A stretch of DNA of 64,000 nt from Armigeres subalbatus. Its lineage: Eukaryota > Arthropoda > Insecta > Diptera > Culicidae. The notes under the pieces are model-generated. The model was not told the origin of the DNA. It did not search any database and worked only from the letters and a program-made list of their open reading frames with translations. Positions 22,901 to 37,900 of this stretch are shown here, in pieces. Positions within the stretch are counted from its first letter, which is position 1. Each line of letters opens with the position of its first letter. Location: NCBI RefSeq assembly GCF_024139115.2, contig NC_085141.1:390152632-390216631 (forward strand). The letters run 5' to 3'. The position numbers were made by a program, and so were the translations under genes.

Positions 22901-25900
22901 ATTCAGAAATTTGAACATTTGGCAATTTGCCTTTTGAAATTTCGACAATTGACACTTTGGCAATTTGAAAATTGGGCAATTGGACTGCTGAAGCAGTTCA
23001 ACAGCAAACGACAACATAGTTATTTTTCAAATTTTTTAGCTTTGCAGTTTTGCATTATGGCGATTTAATTATTCTGAAACCGATGGAATGACAATTTGAC
23101 ATCTGGAAATTAAACGATTCAACATTTTAATAATTGAACAATGAAAAAAAAATATTTTAATACTTGAGTTTTTAAATTTTGAAATTTTTTTATTTTCAAA
23201 TATTTTAATTTTAAGATTTTTTATTTTTTAAATTCTGAATTTAAATTTTTTTTTTATTTTTTAAATTTTTAAATTTTTAAATTTTTAAATTTTTAAATTT
23301 TTAAATTTTTAAATTTTTAAATTTTTAAATTTTTAAATTTTAAATTTTTTTAATCTTAGGATATTCAAATTTTTTAATTTTTAAATTTTCAAATCTTTAC
23401 ATTTTTAAATTTTTAAAATTTTTATATTTTTAAATTTTTAAATTTTTAAATTTTTTAATTTTTAAATTTTTTTAAAATTCTAAAATTTTAAAATTTTTGA
23501 TTTTAAAAATTTTAAAATTTTTAAATTTTAAATTTTGGATTTCTAAAATTTTTAATTTTAAATTTTTAAATTTTAAATTTATAAATTTATAATTTTCAAA
23601 TTTTTAACTTTTAAATTTTGAAATTTTGAAATCTCTAAATTTAAATTTTTTTAATTTTTAAATTTTAAATCTTTAAATTTTTAAATTTTAAATTTTAAAT
23701 TTTAAATTTTTAAATATTTAAATATTTAAATTTTTAAATTTCTAAATTTTTCAATTTTTCAATTTTTCAATTTTTAAATTTTAAATTTTAAAATCTCTAA
23801 ATTTTTAAGTTTTTAAATCTAAATTTTTAAATTTCAAAATTCTTAAATTTTTACATTTTTAAATATTTAAATATTTAAATAGTTAAATATTAAAATTTTG
23901 AAATTTTTATATTTTTAAATTTATAAATTTTTAAAATTTTAAGTTTTTAAATTTTTAAATTTTTAAAAAAATATACTTAATATTTAAAAATTTAAAAATT
24001 TTAAAATTTTAAAATTTTAAAATTTTAAAATTTTAAAATTTTAAAATTTTAAAATTTTAAAATTTTAAAATTTTAAAATTTTAAAATTTTAAAATTTTTA
24101 AATTTTTAAATTTTTAAATTTTTAAATTTTTAAATTTTTAAATTTTTAAATTTTTAAATTTTTAAATTTTTAAATTTTTAAATTTTTAAATTTTTAAATT
24201 TTTAAATTTTTAAATCTTTAAATTTTTTAAATTTTTAAATTTTTAAATTTTTAAATTTTAAATTTTTAAAATTTTTAAATTTTCAAATTCTTAATTTTTT
24301 TTTTTTTTAAATTTTTAAATTTTTTAATTATTAATTTTAAATTTTTAAATTTTAAGTTTTTAAATTTTACATCTTTAAAATTTTTAAATTTTTGAATTTT
24401 TAAATTTTCAAATTTTTAAATTTTAAATTTTTAAATTTTTTATTTTTTTTTATTTTTTTATTTTTTAATTCTTCATTTTTTTTTTAATTTTTTTATTTTT
24501 CCATTTTTTTTTTCAATTTTTTCAATTTCTTCAATTTTTAAATTTTTAATTTATTTAATTTTTCAATTTTTCAATTTTTCAATTTTTCTATTTTCCAATT
24601 TTTCAATTTCTCAGTTTTTCAATGTTTTAATTTTTCAATTTTTTAATTTTTCTATTCTCCAATTTTTCAATTCAATTTTTCAATTTTTTCAATTTTTTTC
24701 CATTTTCTTCAATTTTTCAATTTTTTAATTTTTCAATTTTTGAATTTTTGAATTTTTGAATTTTTCAATTTTTCAATTTTTCAATTTTTCAATTTTTCAA
24801 TTTTTCAATTTTTCAATTTTTCAATTTTTCAATTTTCAATTTTTCAATTTTTCAATTTTTCAATTTTTCAATTTTTCAATTTTTCAATTTTTCAATTTTA
24901 CAATTTTTCAATTTTTCAATTTTTCAATTTTTCAGTTTTTCAATTTTTCAATTTTTCAATTTTTCAATTTTTCAATTTTTCTATTTTTCAATTTTTCTAT
25001 TTTTTAATTTTTCAATTTTTCAGTTTTTTAAATTTTTTTGATATTTCAATTTTTTAATTTTTTAATTTTTCAATTTTTCAATTTTTCAATTCTTCAATTC
25101 TTCAATTTTTCAATTTTTCAATTTTCCAATTTTTCAATTATTCAATTTTTCAATTTTTCAATTTTTCAATTTTCGGTCTATCTTTCTGCCAATCTGTAAA
25201 TCTTTCAATTCTCAGATCTGTCAATCAATTACTTTAATCAACTCTCCCCCTTTTATACTCAATTACAATTGTTCATAAATCTAACGATTCTGATTTTATT
25301 TTGTCGCATTCTGTTAAAAAAAAGTACGACCTATCGCCGCCAGACAGTGGCTACACTGTCCTTCTACGAAGACCAACAATTATCGTGCAATCTGATCCCG
25401 TCCATCGTTTAGTCGCGCACATACCGGCAAGAAGTAAACCGCAAGGATATCGTTTCTCCAAAATCAAACAACGCTCAACCCACCTCCCGAGCCCGAGCAA
25501 CGAATCTAATAAAAGGAGAGGAAATTGATTTCAATCATAATGATTGTTTTTTGTGCAATTTTTTCGACACCGTTTGACCGTTTCGGTCCTAGAATTTTTA
25601 CGGACTCCTTCCGAGCGATTGGCTGCAGCTCCCGAATGGCGATGACGACAACGGCGTAAGGTAGGGAAGCATAAAAATAGATTGATTTTCCTTTGTTCTT
25701 CGCCTAGAACGAGTGGAACCTTCCCAGTTGTCTTGGGTCCGCCGTAGTGGCAGGAACTCAATTCAATCCCGCCCCTGTTCAGTGGTAGGAGTGGGTCCAA
25801 ATTGTTTGCACTCGCACTTTCGGGGAGACTAATCCAGCAGCGTCATCTTGTCTCTGCACCCCACCACGGCCGCGTCCTACCGACCTGGATTTGGGTCAAA

Positions 25901-28900
25901 CAAACAATTTGGCTGAAGTCCATCGACGCCGTAGTCCATCGATGATGGCGAGTATTCATGTGCTCGCGCGAGAAAGATGATGGACGACGTCCATTACGTG
26001 AGCAGGACGGGAAAGTATAGTTTTCGGTGGCAAACACATAAAGCAGACTAGCGGCGAGTCCAGTGGCCAGCTACCGTCCCAGGAGATGTATTCGGGAAGA
26101 TAGAAGTCGTAAATTGAACTTTTTTGTTTGGCCTCGGGGGATTGCTTGCCGCCTTGGATGATGGTAGCGAGTGCCGCCGTCATCGTTGTTTACTGCTAAT
26201 AATCAAATATTAAATTAGCTTTCGGAATAGGACCGAGGGTGCTCACCGCTCATTGCGTGAGTGCTTTCACTTGAGATTGATTTCAGTAATTGGAATAACA
26301 TTTACGAAATTTTGTACTTTCAGACACATTCACAAGGTTTTTCTTTTTTATGGTCAACTGAGCTAATGCGTTTTCCGTTATCTGTCCAACCATTCTCGAA
26401 CCGTCAAAAACCGATGCTTTTCGCGTCAAATGGTTACACAATTGTACGGCTCCAAACTACCTTCACTGCCACCACCTCGACCACCGCCAGTGCGAAAGCG
26501 CTAAAACCACCATAAAATTAATCACCCTACAACGTCGAGAAACATTAACCGAAAGTGGTCATCGGTTGGTCGGTCGGTCAGCATCCACAACTCAGGTGCC
26601 ATCAAAACCAAACCAAAACGCGTTCATGCTCGTGGGGATAATGATTATGACCGTGCTCTTGAGTGGCCAAACTTTGCCAATTAATCTTCCGAGCGCGCGG
26701 GGCCGATCTGCCGGCCTACACACGTACCTACATCGCTCCAAGCTCCAACCGGCACAAAACAGACGTCAAAGTGACGCACCATTAGGAACGTATAAACTTC
26801 CGGCTTACGGCACTCTGAGAATTTTTATCATCTTAAAGTTTCTCGAAGCAAACGGTCATGGTCGTCGTCGTCGTTTGCGCTTTGGTCCTCGTCGGTTCGC
26901 TCGAGTGGCTGATCGGGATGACAGTGTTGCTCCTTTTCGCCGGCAGTTGACCTCGTAACAATTTAGCTCTGTATGGTCTCTTGTTGTGCGGGTTTTCATT
27001 CCTCGAATTCTTCCCGTCAAGGACCAACACGGAGGATTTCGAGAGACGAAGATGCTATTTAAAGTATTTCCAAGCTTAATTACAGTTTAATCCTTACGCT
27101 TTGCCGTCGCCGTCCACTCGGATGGGACCATTTATGTACTGTCGCGAGGCGGTTCTTTCAGGAGTGAAACGGCGTGGAAAAGAGAAAGGCACATAACTCA
27201 CTCGGGCAACCAGAACGTGGTTTGGGCGTTGATATATACCACTGTGGACGAAATAATCCGAGGCTAAAGCTATCGGTTTTTTTGGTTTTATTGATATTGA
27301 AGTGAACAGGGAATTTGACCTGGAAAATTGTCTTGACGGCCGCCCATTTCTCGCGGGTTCGTACCTCGGGCAAAGAGGCGGGATGTGGCCTTATTTGATT
27401 CGAATTAAGTTTTTGTATATCCACTAAACAGCACTATGGACATACGATGTTCAGGAAGTCGAGCAGCTTAGGTTCTAAACTAAAATAATAATCGAATTTG
27501 GCAATCACTTTGTTCACAAGGTTAACAAGAACCTTTCAAAGCCTTAATCCCTTCACACGTGAACCAGTGAGGCTTTCGCCCGTAAAAAATATCCAGATCA
27601 AAAATGTAGCAAACCGCTACGGCTCCGATTGCACGCGTGGATTAACCCCCTTGCCAAGAACACCGCAACCGCCGAAAAACCACCGTTCCAGAAGAAGGGA
27701 ACACGCTGAGGTATTTCGCTTTTATGTTTTGGCCAGTTCGCTGAAATTCAGATTATGCCAGCCGAGAACCCTTTCGACGGTATCGTCGGTACGGTGGTTG
27801 TTGTATGACGTCGTCCGGTCGAACTCGTGGCGATTTTTTCCCCAACTTTTCACGCACCTTCAAAGAGCGACTCGTTCGGACGGTCCTTCCACGGTGGCCG
27901 AAGAAGATACCGAAAGGGTAATCTTAATTAAAAGTAATTATTTTTTAACACACTGGGGGAGGAAGGATTCATACGAGTGCTCACTTGCTTACAAGCGTAT
28001 AAGCCCGGGTTTCAAGCTGTGTGTGTGTTCGAAGCGTTTCTGTGGTAGAGAGCGAGAAGCTCGGTATTCCTCGTCCACTTAATCTAATAATAAAATTGTT
28101 TTAATTAAAATCTCAGGTGCGCAGCTTTGTGTTTCGGAGTGGAACAACTTACGGCGGGTAAGTTTGAAAGCTCCGAGATCCGGCATAGAATCGTTACTCA
28201 TTCGGCTATTCAATCCACCTATTTTAATGTTAATGCCACTGTTTATGGGAATTTGGATTCTATGCGGCTAAGTGCGAGTACAGCTGGGTACTGTGAAGTG
28301 GGCAGCACTTGAGCAGCAGAACGCACTTGATAGCGCCGGTATCAGGCAGGTTGTTCCTGGCAAAAGATCTCAACTGTTTGCAGGTGTAGTTGCTTTGAAC
28401 CAGTTTAATGGAATTTGTTTATGTGTGAGCAAAACTCCGGTGCGCAAGGAATGTTTTGCGGAGTTTATTTTGCGGATGTAGACCGTGGCAAATAAAGCTG
28501 CTTTGAAAAGATTTGAACTACCTCGACAGCAGCTGTACAACAATGCAGTAGCTTAATAGTTGATAATTAGCGAGTTTAGCTTTATATTCAAAATTTCAAT
28601 TTTCAAAGAACTTTTTTTCGGACTATATGTTTTAACAATATATAGATATTAACACCTTTGTTTGAAAAGAATCATTTGAGGGCTTCCATACCACACGATT
28701 TTGCAAATCTACAAATCTGCTAACTCTATCGTTTAGTCGATATGCCCGTCTCGTTTAATAGTTTCCCATCATCCCATTCAGTCTGCCAATCTGTTTTTGT
28801 AAATCAAGTTGACGATTCGCAGTAACTTCTAAAGACTTGCGATTGTTCGACTCCTTCGAAGTTTCTCAACAACATTTGTTAACGTGCGGAATATCATACC

Positions 28901-31900
28901 AGAAGTGAATTTGCGATCATCATAATCTTCCACCATCACTACTGGAATTAGTTCGCCCAACTAAACGAGTCGTCGTCATAACAGGACCATTAACCCCACC
29001 ATTTGCCACGCCGAAAAATACGGGAGCGAAGGCTGCCGGCGTCATCCACCCGACGACCAAGGACCCAGCTGTGGCTTGTCTGCGAAGAAATGAGCGCCCA
29101 AGTGCGCGACGTTATGATTATTATGGCACCAGCCCGAGCACACACAGTCAACAAATGAGAAATCGCAAGAAAACAAGTTTTGCTGCCACTCGTCGTCGTC
29201 GCCGCCGCCGTCATAGTCTCGCGCGATGACTCTTGCTTGAAAAGATGGGGAAAAGTTTTCCCCATTTCGGAGATGGGGTTGAACAGATTCGAGCAGTCAT
29301 CCGTTGAGTGTGCATGTTAGGAAAATGGCAAATTACTATCGCTTTTGTTGGGAAGAGTCGCTCCAGGGGAAATTTCCCTGGTTCCATGAGGATATTGTGA
29401 ATAATCAAGCTGCACATGCCGCAAGATTTATGGTAATCGACGTTTGAGACAAAGAAATCTCCGCGGGCACGTGGGCCATGAGATTGGTCCGGAAACGAAG
29501 ATCGTCCAATTTAACTGTTTTCTTTGGGGTATTCATTCTACGCTCCTCAACCGAAATCGATCAATTTACCGTCAATTGGTTCCATTCGAGTAATCGATTT
29601 TGCCTTCTGGCTCAATTACGTCCAATACAAACAATCAGAGGGGGGCAGCAGCTAGTGACGTGCTCAACACGGACCAAATCCGTAGACAAATAGTCCGAAT
29701 TCGCTCTGGCAAAGAATCGAAACAACGGGACCCGCTCGAATGCGTTTCTGCGCGACGCGTTCGTTCCACTGTTCCACGAAACCAGAATTGATGGAACTGG
29801 AGCAGCACGCTTATCTGGTTCAATTTATATCGCCCGGGAGATCCGCAGGGCCTTGTTTCGAAAGAGATCTGTTCGGTGCCCTCCAAGTTAAATCGCTTCT
29901 AATAAAAATCATGATTGCGGCAATCAAGCTTCTTCACTTGGGACTTTGGGAGACGGTGTCGGTCGAGTGACGACCCTCTCGAAAACCACGCATCACTACC
30001 CGGTTTGATCGCTGTGTCGAGCCGTCACCGGCGGCGGGGAGCGGAACGGGTTATGGGACGAGCCGAAAATAAGTGTCGTAAACAGCAATTGAAGGGAATT
30101 TCGGTCGATTCGATTCAATTTAAAAGTCCCTCGGCTCCGTCCGTGAATTGATTGCGACCATTTAGGCCCGACCTTCTTTGTTTGTCTTCCCGAGCTGGAT
30201 GCTACTGGACGGGAGCATCATCTTCGTCAACAACGGCGCGACGGTAAGGGTTATCGATTTTGTGAGTGTGACGAAATCGATGAGACCCATTTCTGATAAT
30301 TTTTGACAACGGTTTTTATTTTTCGGGAGCCGCACTGTTCCCGGAAGAAAACGCTAACAAGACCCAATCGTCAGCCAGCCGTACCCCAATAATGGCTTGT
30401 TTTCGTACAGGGGGAGGAGCCTGCCGGTGCCGTCACAAAGGCAGAAAGAAACACAGTCGGTAAAAGTCGGCTAATAAACACAAAAGACGGTGCAAATAAT
30501 AACAAAAAAATATGTGCTGGTTAGTGTGGCAGCGTTCGCGCGCCCCAACATGGGTTCATAATTTGCATAACTTGTTATTGCCGCCGGCTCTTGGTTCGTT
30601 TTACCGCTAGACGAAAGTGTGTCTTGTATTCTGCTGGGATGCGTTCCGGTGCGATGACGATGTTGTTTGAGGATTTCTTCGTTAAGATCCGAAAATAGTA
30701 TGTTCTTGTCTTCGGTAGAGAAGCGTTACAAGAAAAATTGGAAAATTGATAAGAAATTAAAGTATTTCCCTACCACAGACATCCAAATTGTATTAGTAAA
30801 TTCTTCTCAAGAAATCAAACTTGTATCTAGAAAAAAAAAACAATTTGTAGTGCAAAAATCATAAATGAACAGAAAAAATGCTCTCACTATTTTTCTCTAA
30901 AATACCAATTTTATAAATAAACGAAAAAATGCCGATAACAATTTGTTTTTGCCTTCGTAAAGCATTTTTTGGCCGAATGTTGTTTGACCGAACAAACAAT
31001 TAGACCGAAAGACACATGGCCGAAAATGTTATTTGGTCGAAAATGCCGTTTGCCCGAAATGGTCGTTTGGCTGAACAGCTCAAATGGCCGAAAATGCAAT
31101 TTAACCGAGAGGGGCGTACGGTCTAAAATATCGTTCAGCCAAACTGGACATTTGCCTAAAAATGGAGTTTGGTTAACATTTTCATTTGACAGAAATATCT
31201 ATTTGGCCGAACAGATCGTTTAGACGAAAACTTCGTTTGGCCGAATAAGTCATTTGGTCAAACATACTATTTAGCTACAATGGTCGTTTGGCAGGAAGTA
31301 CAATTTTGGTCGAACGAGTCGTATGACCGCAAATGTTTGTTGATCGAAAAGTGTGAAATGATGAATGATAATAAAGAAGTGATAAATGAGAAGTGGGAAG
31401 CGAGAAATGAGAAATGATAAGTGAGACATATGTTAAAGTGTGAAGAAAGAAATGCAACGTCACGAGGCCGCCACCAATAGTGTTTGGCACAACGCCGCTG
31501 CCAACATTTTAGCGTGGAAGGGCCGCTTGGCTGAAAATCTTTCGGACGGAAGCCATTTGCCCGAACAAACCATTGGGTCGAAACCCATTTGGCAGAGAAT
31601 TTTGTTCTGCGGAAAATGTGGTTCGGACGAACGAACTGCGAATTGGTCATTTAGTCGAAAATTACGTTTGCCCAAAATGGTGGTTTGACGAAAATGGCCA
31701 GAGTGTAGTTTGGCAGGAAGGGTCATGTGACCGGAAATGCCGTTTGATCGAAATGTTCGTTAGGCAGAAAGAGGCAGAAATGGCCTGTTTGGCTAAATGC
31801 AAAAAGTCATTTGGCCAAAACGGTCGTTTGGCAGAAAGTGCTATTAAGCGAATGTGAACGTCATTTGCTGACCAAAAATGCTGATATGCAGAAAAGTATG

Positions 31901-34900
31901 ATAACTTAGAAGTGAAAAATGAGAAGTGTGAAGTGAGAAATTAGAAATGAGTAGCTAGACATTGAAAAGTTAGAAAATCGTAGTGAGAAGTAAGAAATTA
32001 GGAGAGAAAATGAAGAAATAAACTGTGAGCAGTGAGAAATAAGCAGTGAGAAGTGAAGAATAAGATATTTCACTTCTTACTTCTCACTCATCATTTTCCA
32101 CATCTCATACCACACTTCCTCTACTCACTATTCAAAAAATGAATTTCCCAAGGAAATTCGAATGAATTTCCCAAGGAAATTCGAATGAATTTCCCAAGGA
32201 AATTCGAATGAATTTCCCAAGGAAATTCGAATGAATTTCCCAAGGAAATTCGAATGAATTTCCCAAGGAAATTCGAATGAATTTCCCAAGGAACATCGAA
32301 TGAATTTCCCAAGGAAATTCGAATGAATTTCCCAAGGAAATTCGAATGAATTTCCCAAGGAAATTCGAATGAATTTCCCAAGGAAATTCGAATGAATTTC
32401 CCAAAGAAATTCGAATGAATTTCCCAAGGAAATTCGAATGAATTTCCCAAGGAAATTCGAATGAATTTCCCAAGGAAATTCGAATGAATTTCCCAAGGAA
32501 ATTCAAATGAATTTCCCAAGGAAATTCGAATGAATTTCCCAAGGAAATTCGAATGAATTTCCCAAGGAAATTCGAATGAATTTCCCAAGGAAATTCGAAT
32601 GAATTTCCCAAGGAAATTCGAATGAATTTCCCAAGGAAATTCGAATGAATTTCCCAAGGAAATTCGAATGAATTTCCCAAGGAAATTCGAACGAATTTCC
32701 CAAGGAAATTCGAACGAATTTCCCAAGGAAATTCGAACGAATTTCCCAAGGAAATTCGAACGAATTTCCCAAGGAAATTCGAACGAATTTCCCAAGGAAA
32801 TTCGAACGAATTTCCCAAGGAAATTCGAACGAATTTCCCAAGGAAATTCGAACGAATTTCCCAAGGAAATTCGAACGAATTTCCCAAGGAAATTCGAACG
32901 AATTTCCCAAGGAAATTCGAATGAATTTCCCAAGGAAATTCGAATGAATTTCCCAAGGAAATTCGAATGAATTTCCCAAGGAAATTCGAATGAATTTCCC
33001 AAGGAAATTCGAATGAATTTCCCAAGGAAATTCGAACGAATTTCCCAAGGAAATTCGAACGAATTTCCCAAGGAAATTCGAACGAATTTCCCAAGGAAAT
33101 TCGAAGGAATTTCCCAAGGAAATTCGAAGGATTTTCCCAAGGAAATTCGGAAGAATTTCCCAAGGAAATTCGAACGAATTTCTCAAGGAAATTCGAACGA
33201 ATTTCCCAAGGAAAGTCGAACGAATTTCCCAAAGAAATTCGAAGGAATTTCCCGAGGAAATTCGAAAGAATTTCCCAAGGAAATTCGAATGAACTTCCCA
33301 AGGAAATTCGAATGAATTTCCCAAAGAAAATCGGAGGAATTGCCAAAAGAAATTTGTAAGAATTGCGCAAGGAAATCCGGAGGCAATAGTTTCCCAAGAA
33401 ATATCGAAAAAATAGTTGATGAAATAAGAGAAAATTGTAAAGAATTTACCAAAAAATAAAAATCCGATGAGTTTTCGAGGAAATTCGAATGAATTTTCCG
33501 AAAAAAAATCAAAAGAATTTCTGAAGGAGATTCGGATGAAGCAAATTGCGAAAAGTTTCCAGCGGGACACCCGAAAGGTTGGTTCGGCTTCGAAAATGAT
33601 CCTCGTTCAATCCGACTAGAGCGCTTTCGTTTTAAATGGCAACCAAACACGCTTACCACAAAATAACCACACATGATAACTGCTAACCATGCACCGGAAA
33701 GAAAGCCAGCACCATACAACTATTTAACCAAAAACCCTGAACCGAATTTGCATTTAGATAGCGTTCGGCAAGTGTGCGTAGATACCCCTCTGATCCGACC
33801 CGACCGACGCCGAAAGACAAAGGAATTCAATTGGAAAAGCTGTTAAAGTTGGAAATTACTTGTGCAACAAGTTTTTCCACATCCTCATATCTTTTTTTTT
33901 TGTCTCTGGTTTCCTCGGTCGGTTCCACAGCTGGTTTAAACGAGACGAACTGCTTTCCTGACATCATAATTTGACACGAACAAAGGGATCCGGTTCCGGT
34001 TCGGGGTCCGTTTCTTCCCTTTTAGTTGCATGGATCTCCCATCCATGTACGGTGAATGTCGAACTGACAGTTTGCTTTCGCTTCATTCCTATCTCGTGCG
34101 GGACGGGACAAACGATATGTGTCTGCTGCTGGTCCGTCTGTCTGTCTATCTTTTGCCGCATGTGTGTGTATGTGCGCGCGCTTTCAGTGTATCCGGATGA
34201 AAATTGGAAAATTCCTTTTCTTCGATCCGGGCCACTACGGTGGCGGAGAAAACCGAAACAGCCAGCGGAAGAACAGCATTAAGTTCCTGTTTTCTTTCGA
34301 AACAATGGCACCGATGCGAGCCCCTGTGAAGGTACGAATGAAGACTGTTCCGAAATTGACATCGACATGTGAATGGCGCAACGTTTCCCGACAGATTGCG
34401 AGTGAATTGTTTGATATGTGGCCGTGAATGAATGATGATGGTGACCGTTAGGGTAGTGCCACTTTATCTTCAGGGCATTAGGCAGATTAAATGTCAAAAA
34501 TCATTGTCGTTGTCTTAAAAATCAAAATGTTATTCGAGCTGCTAAACCAAAAAAAACGACAAGCTGCAAATCTGGCAATTGCATCTATTCCTGATTCTGC
34601 GAAAACATCCTCCTATCGATGCAGTTTTCAGCATCTGAAGTCCGATTCGCCAACCGTTCAAAACGCCATTACATCAGTTTTTTCGCACCCTATCACCCAC
34701 GGCCATTACAATTTTGCTAGTCGCAAAAAGCAGAACCCCAAAATGAAGAAAAATCCTCACGAATGGGATTTTGACCATTATTTGCCAATCGAGAATTCGC
34801 TACAATAGGAATCCGTCCGACGAGTGTTTCCGACGATTGACGTGTTGACCGTGGCGACGGCTGAGATCAACGCTAATCAAGGTATGAGAAAAGACCCGGA

Positions 34901-37900
34901 CGGCCCGGGCCAGTATCATAAAAGTCAGCCCAAGCAGAGACAAGTCATCTAAATACTTCCACTCCCACCGATCTTCGCTGATCCGGTCCCGCCGTTCTGT
35001 TGGCCAGAACAGCAAAAGAACTGTCGGTTTGCCACAATTTGCATACAACGTTCCGAACTGGAGCCATACGTGTGCGAAAGCATCACCCCACATAGGAACT
35101 TGCAACCAGCAAAAAAGGAAAACAAAACTCGGAAGTGGAGGCCCCTTGCACCGAAAACTCGTCTGCACTCGAGATATGAGTCCTTTCTCATTTTAATACT
35201 TTCTGGCTTTCGTTTGCTTCCTGGACCTGCTCCTGCCCGGATGATGATGCTTTGTGGATGCGGCTGACTCGAGACCAAATGGCGACGACGACGACGAGCA
35301 GTAAGAGCTTTATATTCGCACAGACGAATTTGCAATGAAGATCGGAACCGGAGCAGCCAGCATCCCAGCCTTGGCTCGGCTAGTTATGAGCTTCTGTACG
35401 ACCATACTGCATGCGACGGAGCAACAGCAGCAGAATCACAGGTGTGCAATGGCAGTGCGTCCTGGCTCGAGCCGAACGGGTGATAGGATGGGATTTTTTT
35501 TTTCGGTGGTACTTTCTACGAATTACACACAACACATGGCTCGGGAATGTTAGATGCATGGAAGTACGAGTGGTCGTACAGACTGCCGTTCGCAGCAAGT
35601 GGCACCCTAAAAAACAGGGAAGATGGGATATCTGTCCCAGAAGAGTGGGAATTTTTAAGCAGTCTAACGATGGTTATGTGGTTTCTGTTGGTGGAAAATA
35701 GGGGGAATGAAAGTGGCGTCGAACCGGGCTGGAGCAGGTGCTGTTAGGTGCGAGCTTCAAGATTTGTTTATCCATTCTCGGGGTAAGTGTGGGATATTAA
35801 ATTGTTTTATTAAATGTGTGCACAGCTCCGCTCGGAGCAAGGATAAAATGCTAAACAAGTTATCTTGAATGACGAATTTAATCTGGGGGGATGGGAAGTC
35901 CGACAATATTTGAATATGCTGTTGCCTTTATCGGAGTTCCACAGAATTTCATAACCTGCTTCGGAATGCACAAACACAAACTGCGGTGATACATTTCGAA
36001 AACGGTAGAAAATCTTAGACGATTAAAATAGTAAATAGATAGCAGTTAATAATGCTTTGACCTTTAGCCACAACATCCTTCTAATGAGAACAAAGCTGTA
36101 TAACATTTTCATTCCTAGCTATGATGGTCCATTTTTTAAATGCGTGACCCTCTATTATGTCTGGTGAATAACAAAACTTCAATAAGCCATTTCAACCACT
36201 TTCATAAACAGCAAACCTACAAATCGCTTCTCCATTAAAAACAGCAAGTTCAACTCGGAGAGCCAAGTAATCACACTTTTATTGTTTACCTTTCCCATCG
36301 TCGATGGAGAGCAATTGGCAGTAAGCCCCATCAAATTCCATCCAGCGGGATGAGTCCAGATTTCACTCAGAAGCTGGAACCGGTAGCCAACTGGTTGGCC
36401 GACGACAACGTGCCGCTTTTACGACTGGATTGCACTTCTTTCACTGTGCTCCAGCGCAAACGTATTTTATATTTATTTAAGTGCAGCTCCGACCAAGCAA
36501 AATCGTGTGATAAACAATGCAAAATCTTCCAATCGCCGAGCGAAGAAACGGGGCCTGAAAACTAATAAAAGCCAACCAACCGCCGCGGTTTGCTTCGCTG
36601 CTTCGACCGGGCAGCGAAAGCGGATTAAGTCCTCGCAAGTCGCTTTTATAAGGCTACGTTTCCGGACCCCGCCGCCGGTCGACGCAGATCATCATCATCA
36701 TCATCATGATCATCCTCTTATGCGTTGGAATTGTGGAATTCCTATTTAAATTAATAACACTAACGGCACTAATCCGGCCTCGCCGTTCATGGCAAGGGGT
36801 AAGGCGATGATCGTTATGAAGACGAGTGTAAAGACCGTCGTCCTACACCGAAAACGGACCTTTTCGGCTGTAAATTAATTGGAGCAGACAGAAATGTTAC
36901 GACCGCACACACGAAACCTCAACATGTCCATCAAATGACTACGAACCAAACGGGAGGACCGAAAACGACCGGCGATGGTAACCAACCACCAGCGACCGGA
37001 TATGAAAACGGAAGCGATGCGTTCCCGGCTCAGCTGGTTTGAGAAGGCTTGTAATCCTTTGCCGCTTGGCTCCCGGTTGGGTCGGCTCGAATGGGAAGAG
37101 CTTCTGCGTTTTATTTTTTCAGTGTTGTCTGATGGTTAATCCGGGAACGTACCTACGACGGTTGCGGCCGAGCCCAGAATATTCCGCTGCCAACAGTTGG
37201 AGAGTGCAATTTCCGTTCTGTGGCAGACGTCGGATCATGCCCGGGAAAGATGCTGGAAGGAGCAACTTGGAAATGGACGACACCGACGACTACGACGACG
37301 GAGCCCCAAGTAAGCGGGAGACTCTATCGTTGTTGTAGCACTTCAAGTAAATATATTCGGGAGAGCCATTCTATCCGAGCATGGTTCGTTTGGAATTTTT
37401 TCCCCTGTCGTTTGCTCCGAGATAGAGCTATTTCGAAGATTAAAATATATTAAATTCCCACCTAACATGAAGAGTATGGAAGAAGGCACGTTATTTAGTT
37501 GCTTTATGATTTTAGTATTACAAGGCAAGGTGAAAATACTTTTTAAAAAACATTTCCACCATTGTAGGGCAATTCCAAAAAACGCCAACTCAAATCCCAT
37601 TCTCAAACCACAATCATGACGCATTACAGTCCACCTCAATTCCAACTCAAACTCTAAATCAACCAACTTTTTACGCTTCCCTTGTTCCCATCCATCATTC
37701 CACTTAATACGAAAATCAAACATTCACAAGAACAACAAGAATTAAGCTCAGCTCCTCGCAGTCGACCTTTTACCGCTCCACCAGATTTCCACCGGGGCGG
37801 GAGAGAGTTCGAGCGGTTAGTAAAGCCAAAACTTCCTGATTGTAGCGAAAAAGTTGCAAGTCTTTTTTCGGCAGTTCTTCCAATCGCTTCGACAGCACCA

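Noticed and set aside
27498..28082. 194-residue open frame in intron 1
   Set aside because: No domain, mixed composition, overlapping frames and no splice partners; consistent with chance.
32138..33345. CRISPR-like look: short palindromic units at regular spacing
   Set aside because: There are no unique spacers; units are head-to-tail and the genome is an insect's.
32121..33570. Long minus-strand open frames (339, 355 and 421 residues)
   Set aside because: They are the 23-bp repeat read in three stop-free registers, giving the same periodic peptide in each frame. No non-repetitive protein part, start context or domain.
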